Assembly: GCA_009773635.1 (NCBI GenBank)
Contig: WSYC01000007.1
Location: 113,897 to 177,896 of the forward strand
DNA: 64,000 nucleotides
Direction of reading: 5' to 3'
Source: Beijerinckiaceae bacterium
GTDB lineage: Bacteria; Pseudomonadota; Alphaproteobacteria; Rhizobiales; Beijerinckiaceae
Position 1 is the stretch's first letter; every line of letters begins with the position of its first letter. The notes beneath the pieces are model-generated. The model had not been told where the DNA came from and did no database searches. It worked only from the letters and a program-made list of their open reading frames with translations. This document shows, one piece after another, positions 28,601 to 34,942 of the stretch. The translations under genes and the position numbers were made by a program.

Positions 28601-28758
28601 AAAAGGAGAACCTTCCTGAGTAGCCGGCGACCAATTTGACGTTCGACGTGCGATCTTCCGCTTGCGAAGCCTATCGCTGCGCGAGATAAGCCAGAAACAG
28701 CGTCGTGCGCCAAGCGGTATCGCGGATGGAAGCTGAACGAAAGCAAACAGGAGCATTC

Positions 28759-29781
28759 ATGGCGGAACAATCCTCGCTTTCCAGATCTGCCTCGCTTTCG
28801 ACAGCCAAGACGAAATCGGCCCGCGCCCTCTATTACACCGCCCCGATGCAGGCCGAGATCCGCACGGTGCCGCTCTCAGCCCTCAAGCCGGACGAAGCGC
28901 TGGTGCGTACTGAATTCACCGCCCTGTCGCGCGGCACCGAACGGCTGATCGCCTCCGGCCTCGTGCCATCAGGCGAGGAAGCGCGCATGCGCTGCCCGCT
29001 GCAGGACGGCGATTTCCCCTTCCCGGTGAAATACGGATATTGCGCCGTCGGCGTGGTCGAGGATGGCCCGGCAGAGTGGGTCGGCCACCGTGTCTTCGTG
29101 CTGCATCCGCATCAGGATCGTTTCGTCTGCAATGTCTCGTGGCTCAATCGCGTGCCGGATTTCGTTCCTCCCGCCCGCGCGGCGCTGGCCGCGAACATGG
29201 AGACGGCGCTCAACGCGATCTGGGATTCCGGCGTCAGCGCGGCAGACAAGGTGGTGGTGGTTGGCGGCGGCCTCGTCGGCCTGCTCGTCACCTGGCTTGC
29301 GGCGAAAATGCCGGGCACGGATGTGACACTGGTCGATATCAACCCGCTGCGGGCGGAAATCGCCGGGCATTTTGGCGCGCATTTCGCCATGCCCGCGCAT
29401 GCACCGGAAGGCGCGGATGTCGTCTTCCACACCTCCGCGAGCCAGCCGGGTCTTGCGACCGCGATCCGCGCCGCGGGCAAGGAAGCGAAGGTTGTCGAAC
29501 TCTCGTGGTATGGCAACCGCGAGATCACCGCGCCGCTCGGCGGGCTGTTTCATGCCGGGCGCGTCAGCCTTGTGTCCTCGCAGGTCGGCACGATCTCGCC
29601 CGGCCATGCCGCACGCGGCTGGACTTATTCATCCCGCCTTCAGGCAGCCTTGCGCTTACTGGCGGATGACAGCCTCGATCAGCTCATCACCGGAACGCTT
29701 GCCTTCGACGATCTCGCCCCGGCCATCCCTCGGCTTCTGGCAGCGGATGCCGCCGGGCTCGTGACCATTGTGACGTATTGA
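28759..29781 (+). CDS. MDR-superfamily dehydrogenase lacking the zinc-binding signature (BchC-like)
   Basis: 340 residues from the ATG at 28759 behind AGGAG. Belongs to the medium-chain dehydrogenase superfamily: EALVRTEFTALSRGTERLIASG, DGDFPFPVKYGYCAVGVVE, a coenzyme fold VVVVGGGLVGLLVTWLAAK with Asp at strand 2 (TLVDINPLRAE) fitting NAD(H). The canonical GHE zinc signature and the four-Cys structural zinc loop are absent. The N-terminal wording resembles BchC and related proteins. First gene of an operon with a pterin synthase homologue, glycosyltransferase and methyltransferase. The substrate is unknown. Confidence 0.82.
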   Translation: MAEQSSLSRSASLSTAKTKSARALYYTAPMQAEIRTVPLSALKPDEALVRTEFTALSRGTERLIASGLVPSGEEARMRCPLQDGDFPFPVKYGYCAVGVVEDGPAEWVGHRVFVLHPHQDRFVCNVSWLNRVPDFVPPARAALAANMETALNAIWDSGVSAADKVVVVGGGLVGLLVTWLAAKMPGTDVTLVDINPLRAEIAGHFGAHFAMPAHAPEGADVVFHTSASQPGLATAIRAAGKEAKVVELSWYGNREITAPLGGLFHAGRVSLVSSQVGTISPGHAARGWTYSSRLQAALRLLADDSLDQLITGTLAFDDLAPAIPRLLAADAAGLVTIVTY

Positions 29782-29815
29782 AATTATCGGCCTTGCCGGT
29801 CATGTGCAACTCCAG

Positions 29816-29900
29816 CGTCATGGTCGGGCTTGGCCCGACCATCCACGACTTCTCACTATCGGGAAGCCGTGGATACCCGCCCCAAAGGGCGGGCATGACG
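29816..29900. repeat. Cloverleaf-shaped palindromic element between operon genes
   Basis: Outer stem CGTCAT (29816-29821) pairs with ATGACG (29895-29900). Inside are three hairpins: GGTCGGGC/GCCCGACC (29822-29840), ATCCACG/CGTGGAT (29841-29874, with CTTC/GAAG continuing the stem), and CCCGCCC/GGGCGGG (29876-29893). The result is a four-way-junction fold in the 163-base gap between the dehydrogenase and pterin synthase homologue genes. It looks like a dispersed intergenic element of rhizobial type. Confidence 0.85.
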
Positions 29901-29944
29901 AAAAGACAGACGCTTCGCTTGAATGTTTCTAAAGGAAAAAACAG

Positions 29945-30346
29945 ATGTTCGCCGTAGAAGTCCGTGACCGCATCATGATCGGCCACTCCCTGCCCGACCC
30001 GTTCTTCGGCCCGGCGCAGAACATGCATGGCGCGACCTTCGTGGTCGATGTCGCCTTCTTCCGCGAAACAATGACCAAGCAGAACGTGGTGGTCGATATC
30101 GGCGCCGCGCTCGATACGCTGGCGGCGGTGCTCAAGCCGCTGAAATACCAGAACCTCGATACCATCCCGGCCTTCAAGGGCATTCTCACCACCACCGAAT
30201 TTCTCGCCAGGCATATCTTCGATGAAATGGCGAAGGCGGCAAAATCCGGCGCGCTCGGCGGGGATGGCAAGGGCCTGACGAAAATTCGCGTGACGCTGCA
30301 CGAGACCGATCTTGCGCGCGCCTGGTTCGAAGGCCCCCTCTCCTGA
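29945..30346 (+). CDS. 6-pyruvoyl-tetrahydropterin synthase / QueD family protein with altered metal site
   Basis: 133 residues, the usual size. The PTPS/QueD fold is recognisable: N-terminal beta strand then IMIGHSLPDPFFG, QNMHGATFVVDV, VVVDIGAALDTL (the DFG-type region), NLDTIPAF, TTTEFLARHIFD and VTLHETDLARAW with the catalytic Glu. Zinc ligands differ: the usual HGH becomes HGA and the catalytic Cys before it is replaced by an Ala/Gln/Asn stretch. The substrate may not be dihydroneopterin triphosphate. It is followed 8 bases later by a glycosyltransferase. Confidence 0.85.
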   Translation: MFAVEVRDRIMIGHSLPDPFFGPAQNMHGATFVVDVAFFRETMTKQNVVVDIGAALDTLAAVLKPLKYQNLDTIPAFKGILTTTEFLARHIFDEMAKAAKSGALGGDGKGLTKIRVTLHETDLARAWFEGPLS

Positions 30347-30354
30347 GCGCCGCG

Positions 30355-31434
30355 ATGCTCGCGAGGGCCCCGATGCACGATGTCGCCTTCCTGATCCCCG
30401 GCGATCTCACCCTGCCGACAGGCGGCTATGCCTACGACCGCGCGGTCATCCGGCTGTTGCCCTCGCAGGGGCTCAACGCCATGCACGTGGCGCTGCCGGG
30501 TGCGTTTCCGAACGCCAGCGACGCCGACCTCGCCGATTGCCTCGCGATCGTCCAGAGCCTGCCACCGGGCTGCACGCTGCTGATCGACGGCCTTGCCTAT
30601 GGCGCGATGCCGGCCGAGCTGATCCGCGCCTTCAACCGACCGGTGGTGGCGTTGTGCCACCATCCGCTGGCGCTGGAGAACGGCATTTCGGCCGACCGCG
30701 CACAGGCGCTGCACCTTTCGGAGGCCGCCGCGCTCCACCTTGCGAGCCATGTCATCGTCACCTCGCCGCTGACGGGCAAGATTTTGCAGGGCGATTTCTC
30801 GGTTCCCGCCGGAAAGATCACCGTCGCCGAGCCCGGCACGGCCCGCAAGCCGCGCGCCACCGGCTCGAACGCGGCGCAGCTCGAACTGCTGGCCATCGGC
30901 TCCATCGTCCCGCGCAAGGGCTATGGCGTGCTGATCGAGGCGCTCGCCGGACTGAAAAAGCGTAACTGGCGGCTGAAAATCGTCGGTGCTGCCCGCTCGC
31001 TCGATACCGTCAATACGCTTCAGACCCAGATCACGCAGGAAGGGCTGGGTGATCGCGTCCAGCTCCTCGGCGCGGTCCGGGACAAGGAGATCGACGAGCT
31101 CTATGACAAGGCCGATGTCTTTGTCATGGCCTCGCTCTTCGAGGGTTATGGCATGGTGCTCGGCGAGGCGATGCAGCGCGGACTGCCCATTGTCACCACC
31201 ACCGGCGGCGCGGCCAACGAGACCGTGCCTGAAGGCGCGGGGCTCAAGGTGCCACCGGGCGATCCCGATGCACTGCGTGCCGCACTGGAACGCGTGATGG
31301 CCGACCCTGCCTTGCGCGCAACCCTCGGCGAGGCCGCGTATCACGCCGGCCAGACCCTCCCGACCTGGGATGATACCGCCCGGATCATCGCGGGAAGCCT
31401 CGCGCAGTTTTCCCTTTCGAGAAAGGCTTCCTGA
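30355..31434 (+). CDS. Glycosyltransferase family 4
   Basis: 359 residues (start ATG 30355; 30373 is also possible). A GT-B enzyme: VAFLIPGDLTLPTGGYAYDR at the N-terminus, VVALCHHPLALENG and ASHVIVTSPLTG, then the GT4 half with LAIGSIVPRKGYGVLIEAL, VMASLFEGYGMVLGEAMQRG and its E-x7-E, and NETVPEGAG. It sits in an operon with pterin synthase and methyltransferase genes, 8 bases after the first and overlapping the second by one base (TGATG). A soluble small-molecule acceptor, such as a pterin, is an attractive but unproven idea. Confidence 0.88.
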   Translation: MLARAPMHDVAFLIPGDLTLPTGGYAYDRAVIRLLPSQGLNAMHVALPGAFPNASDADLADCLAIVQSLPPGCTLLIDGLAYGAMPAELIRAFNRPVVALCHHPLALENGISADRAQALHLSEAAALHLASHVIVTSPLTGKILQGDFSVPAGKITVAEPGTARKPRATGSNAAQLELLAIGSIVPRKGYGVLIEALAGLKKRNWRLKIVGAARSLDTVNTLQTQITQEGLGDRVQLLGAVRDKEIDELYDKADVFVMASLFEGYGMVLGEAMQRGLPIVTTTGGAANETVPEGAGLKVPPGDPDALRAALERVMADPALRATLGEAAYHAGQTLPTWDDTARIIAGSLAQFSLSRKAS

Positions 31435-32285
31435 TGACCGGCTTCTCCGCCTCCTGGCTTGCCTTGCGCGAAGGAGCCGATCACCGCGCGCGCAATGCCG
31501 CACTCGCACACCGGGTTGCTGGCCGCATGAGCGATACGCCGCTGCTGCGCGTGCTTGATCTTGGCTCGGGAACGGGCTCGAACCTGCGCGCGAGCGCGCC
31601 GCACCTTGGTCCCAATCAGGAATGGACGCTGGTCGACTACGACCCGGCGCTGCTCGAAGAGGCCGCGCGGGCGCTGACCCGCTGGGCCGATGATGCAAAA
31701 GCCATCGGCGACAGCCTCGTGCTGATCAAGGGCGGGCAGACGATCGGCGTCTCCTTCCGCATTGCTGATCTCAACACCGAGCTTGAGGCGGTGCTGGCGA
31801 AAAAGCCGGATCTTGTGACAGCCTCGGCGCTCTTCGACCTGATTTCGGCCCCGTGGATGGCGCGCTTCGCGAAAGCCGTGGCGGCCTCCGGTGCCGATTT
31901 CTACACCGTTCTGACCTATGATGGCCGCGATGAGTTCGCGCCTGCGCATCCGCTCGACCACGCCGTGATCGCGGCTTTTGCGACCCACCAGAGCCGCGAC
32001 AAAGGGTTCGGCCCTGCCGCTGGCCCCAAGGCTGCCTCCGCGCTCGCGGACGCTTTTCGCACGGCTGGCTATTCGGTTGAAACCGGGGATTCGCCCTGGG
32101 TGCTGGATGCGGGCGACAATGCGCTCGTGCAGGAGCTGCTGAGCGGAATCGCCGGGGCGGTCTCGGAGACAGGGCTCGTCACCCTCACCGCCCTCGCGGA
32201 ATGGCTCGCCTTCCGCAAGGCTGCCGCGTCAAAGCCCGGCGCAAAGCTCGTTACCGGTCACACCGATATCCTGGCGTTCCGGTAA
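31434..32285 (+). CDS. Class I SAM-dependent methyltransferase
   Basis: 283 residues. Motif I is VLDLGSGTGSNLRA with post-I WTLVDYDPALLEEA. Later strands: LVTASALFDLISAPW and FYTVLTYDGRDEF. The start ATG overlaps the glycosyltransferase stop. The domain structure resembles small-molecule rather than rRNA methyltransferases. Last gene of the dehydrogenase/PTPS/GT/MT operon; convergent with the cytochrome b561 gene 8 bases away. Confidence 0.86.
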   Translation: MTGFSASWLALREGADHRARNAALAHRVAGRMSDTPLLRVLDLGSGTGSNLRASAPHLGPNQEWTLVDYDPALLEEAARALTRWADDAKAIGDSLVLIKGGQTIGVSFRIADLNTELEAVLAKKPDLVTASALFDLISAPWMARFAKAVAASGADFYTVLTYDGRDEFAPAHPLDHAVIAAFATHQSRDKGFGPAAGPKAASALADAFRTAGYSVETGDSPWVLDAGDNALVQELLSGIAGAVSETGLVTLTALAEWLAFRKAAASKPGAKLVTGHTDILAFR

Positions 32286-32293
32286 TCGTCCCG

Positions 32294-32845
32294 TCAGGGC
32301 AGCATCCGCCGGAGCACGCCATCCTTGAGGACAACGCGGTGGAACAGCGCCGCACCGACATGCGCGCCGATCAGCAGCACCAGGAATATCGCGGCATAGC
32401 CGTGGTATTTCAGGATCGCCTCGCCAAGGAGCGTATCCTTGCCCAGCAGCGCCGGCAGCTGGAACCCGCCGAGCAGCCCGCGCGCGCCATAGGCCGAAAC
32501 GCCGAGCCAGCCGAGGAGCGGCACCGCCAGCAGCGCAAGATAGATCAGGCCGTGCACGGCTTCGGACACAATGACCTGAAAGCGGTTGAGCGTGGCCTCC
32601 GGCGCGGGCGAGCCGACACGAACCCGAACGATGATCCGCACCACCATCAGCGCGAGCACGATGATCCCGAAGGTCTTGTGCGCGGTGTAGAGTTCGTTGG
32701 TCATGGCATCGAAATTGGTCAGCGCACCGCGCTTCCTCATATAGAACCCGACCGGAACAAGCACGACAACCAGCAGTGCGACAACCCAGTGCAGCAGCTT
32801 CTGCGTGCCGGAATAGGCGGATGGGCGAACCGATTCTGACGACAT
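32294..32845 (-). CDS. Cytochrome b561 family di-haem membrane protein
   Basis: 183 residues from the ATG at 32845, four membrane helices with haem-ligand His residues: QKLLHWVVALL (helix 1), YTAHKTFGIIVL (helix 2), EAVHGLIYLALL (helix 3) and KYHGYAAIFLVLLIGAHVGAALFH (helix 4). Typical length 170-190. It passes electrons within the inner membrane. The gene starts four bases after the stop of the RibD-type reductase gene, so they are co-transcribed. The ligand set looks complete. Confidence 0.9.
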   Translation of the reverse strand: MSSESVRPSAYSGTQKLLHWVVALLVVVLVPVGFYMRKRGALTNFDAMTNELYTAHKTFGIIVLALMVVRIIVRVRVGSPAPEATLNRFQVIVSEAVHGLIYLALLAVPLLGWLGVSAYGARGLLGGFQLPALLGKDTLLGEAILKYHGYAAIFLVLLIGAHVGAALFHRVVLKDGVLRRMLP

Positions 32846-32849
32846 TGTG

Positions 32850-33575
32850 CTATTCTCCCCGCGCCTGACGGTCCACGAACTGTCCGAAGTCACAATCGAA
32901 TAGCACATCGCCCGCGCCAAGCGAAATCACGCTGACCTCGGGCCTGAGCGCATCCTTCAGGAGGTCGATCGGTCGAAGATCGAGCCCCGCCTGCCCGGAC
33001 CCGATGATAACAGCGGAAATCATCAGGTGGAGCCGGTCGACGATCCCGATATCGATCGCCCGACTGATGATGCGCGCTCCGCCCTCGATCAACACCTTGG
33101 AGAACCCGAGGCGCAGGAGTTCGCGCGCGACGGCCCGGAGATCGAAATGCCCGTTGGCATCAACCGGCATGCCGATAATCTCAACGCCTTCAGGCAGCGC
33201 ATCAAACGCCGAACCCGAAGGGCGGAACACGATCCGGCGCGCGCCATCGCGCCCATCGAGGCACTGCGCTTCAGCAGGCAGGGTTCCGCGTGCATCCAGA
33301 ATGACGCGCGCGGGGTTAACTCCCTGACAGCGCCGCACCGTCAGCTGCGGATCATCGGCCAGAACCGTGCCGATCCCGACGAGAACGGCATCCACATGGG
33401 CACGGATACGATGGAGATGAACAAGCGAAGGCTCCGCCCCGATATAGCGGCTGTCACCGGTGCACGTCGCAATGCGGCCATCGAGAGATTGCCCCAATTG
33501 GGCGACAATAAAGGGCCGATCCCGCGCAGAAGTGCGAAAATGGGCAAAAGACGCGCGGGGATCGCTGGGCATCAC
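32850..33575 (-). CDS. RibD C-terminal (pyrimidine reductase)-family protein without deaminase domain
   Basis: 241 residues, dihydrofolate-reductase-like fold only. Motifs: AQLGQSLDGRIATCTGDSRYIG, VDAVLVGIGTVLADDPQLTVR (the conserved Gly-Thr-Val-x-x-Asp-Asp-Pro turn), KVLIEGGARI with the NADPH-binding GG and a C-terminal GS/SG region. The N-terminal cytidine-deaminase-like domain of RibD is absent. Upstream of cytochrome b561 and divergent from ribA (173 bases). It may act in riboflavin or in a pterin-related pathway; the canonical ribD in this window seems damaged. Confidence 0.84.
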   Translation of the reverse strand: MMPSDPRASFAHFRTSARDRPFIVAQLGQSLDGRIATCTGDSRYIGAEPSLVHLHRIRAHVDAVLVGIGTVLADDPQLTVRRCQGVNPARVILDARGTLPAEAQCLDGRDGARRIVFRPSGSAFDALPEGVEIIGMPVDANGHFDLRAVARELLRLGFSKVLIEGGARIISRAIDIGIVDRLHLMISAVIIGSGQAGLDLRPIDLLKDALRPEVSVISLGAGDVLFDCDFGQFVDRQARGE

Positions 33576-33748
33576 AACCTTTTGACTCTGAGTTGGGCGC
33601 GCTATGACGCATCTCGATCAAGGGACCACATTAGACATCAGCCGTTCATCTTGGGTGGTCAAAGATCAGGATTATTAAGAAGGCACGGTGTCCATCCGGC
33701 GGAATACCCCGACCGACAAGACCGTAAACATGGACGAATGAGGCGTAA

Positions 33749-34870
33749 ATGGGTGATGTAAACCAGATTCTCGGGCTTTTCGATACCGCTGGCGAGCGCT
33801 CGGTCGATCGGGCCATTGCGGAGTACCGCGCCGGCCGTCCCGTCGCAATCCTTCAGAATGACGAGGTGCTCGTTGTCCTGAATGTCGAGGCGCTTGATGC
33901 GCAGATCGCACAGGCTTTTGACGCTCTGGCGCCGGGGCGCGCCCGGTTGATCCTTCCGGCTGCACGGCTGCGCCGCCTCGGGCTTGAGCGTGTGATGCCG
34001 GGCGTTGTCTCGTTCCCGACGCCCAATGCCGAGCGCGCCGAAATGCTCGGCCTCCAGATCGAGGGCCGGATTGACGCCCCCGTTGCTCCGGTTGTCGCGC
34101 TCGACGAAGCTGCGCTCGAACTTGCCCGCATCACGCTGGTGAGCCCGGCGATTTACGCCATTCCGGTTGCGAAATCGGTACTTTCGGTCGGGATCGTGCA
34201 GGTTGAGGCCGCAGAGATTGCTGCCTACCGCGCGAGCCAGGTCAAGGCGATCAAGATCGTCGGCCGGGCACCGGTCCCGCTGGAATTCGCGGCAGAAACC
34301 GAGTTTGTCGTATTCCGCGGCGGCGAAGGCCTCAAGGATCAGGTCGCGATCATCGTCGGCAAGCCGGATTTCTCGAAGCCGGTGGCCATTCGCATGCACT
34401 CGGCCTGCCTGACCGGTGATCTCTTCGGATCGCTCAAATGCGATTGCGGTGACCAGCTGCGCGGCACGGTCCAGAAGATGGCCGAAGGTGACGGCGGCAT
34501 CCTGCTCTATCTCGATCAGGAAGGGCGCGGCAACGGCATCGCCAACAAGATGCGCGCCTACAAGCTGCAAAGCCAGGGTTGGGACACCTATGACGCCGAT
34601 GAAGTCCTCGGTTTCGGGCTCGATCAGCGCCGTTTCGATTTTGCCGCCGTGATGCTCAAGCAGCTTGGCGTCAATACCGTCCGCGTGATGACGAACAACC
34701 CGGAAAAAATCGGCGCGCTCAATGCTGCCGGGCTTGAGGTTGTCTCGGATCAGCGTGCTTTCGGGCGTTCGACACCGGAAAATGTCCGCTATCTCGCCTC
34801 CAAGCGCGATCGTGCCGGGCATTTCATCGATTTCGACGCGATGGTCGCGCACGCACCCGTTACGGAATAA
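33749..34870 (+). CDS. ribA: GTP cyclohydrolase II with degenerate N-terminal RibB-like domain
   Basis: 373 residues. The C-terminal half is a complete GTP cyclohydrolase II: MHSACLTGDLFGSLKCDCGDQL supplies the three zinc Cys residues, LYLDQEGRGNGIANKMRAY is the catalytic Arg region, and YDADEVLGFGLDQRRFD is the family tail. The N-terminal ~180 residues are DHBP-synthase-like but lack the acidic DDEDREGE-type metal motif, reading QNDEVLVVLNVEALDA instead, so DHBP synthase activity is unlikely. It opens the imidazole ring of GTP, first step of riboflavin synthesis. It is divergent from the RibD-type reductase. Confidence 0.93.
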   Translation: MGDVNQILGLFDTAGERSVDRAIAEYRAGRPVAILQNDEVLVVLNVEALDAQIAQAFDALAPGRARLILPAARLRRLGLERVMPGVVSFPTPNAERAEMLGLQIEGRIDAPVAPVVALDEAALELARITLVSPAIYAIPVAKSVLSVGIVQVEAAEIAAYRASQVKAIKIVGRAPVPLEFAAETEFVVFRGGEGLKDQVAIIVGKPDFSKPVAIRMHSACLTGDLFGSLKCDCGDQLRGTVQKMAEGDGGILLYLDQEGRGNGIANKMRAYKLQSQGWDTYDADEVLGFGLDQRRFDFAAVMLKQLGVNTVRVMTNNPEKIGALNAAGLEVVSDQRAFGRSTPENVRYLASKRDRAGHFIDFDAMVAHAPVTE

Positions 34871-34942
34871 ATCAGGAAAGACTAATTAAGGATCGGGGCG
34901 CATCGTACGCCCCGTTTCCGTGCTGCCCGTCCGGGAGGAGCG

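Noticed and set aside
29929-31698. 589-codon minus-strand ORF
   Set aside because: Antisense of the PTPS and glycosyltransferase genes, both of which have family motifs.
33576-33748. FMN riboswitch ahead of ribA or the RibD-type gene
   Set aside because: The 173-base gap lacks the conserved RFN-element segments and multi-hairpin form.
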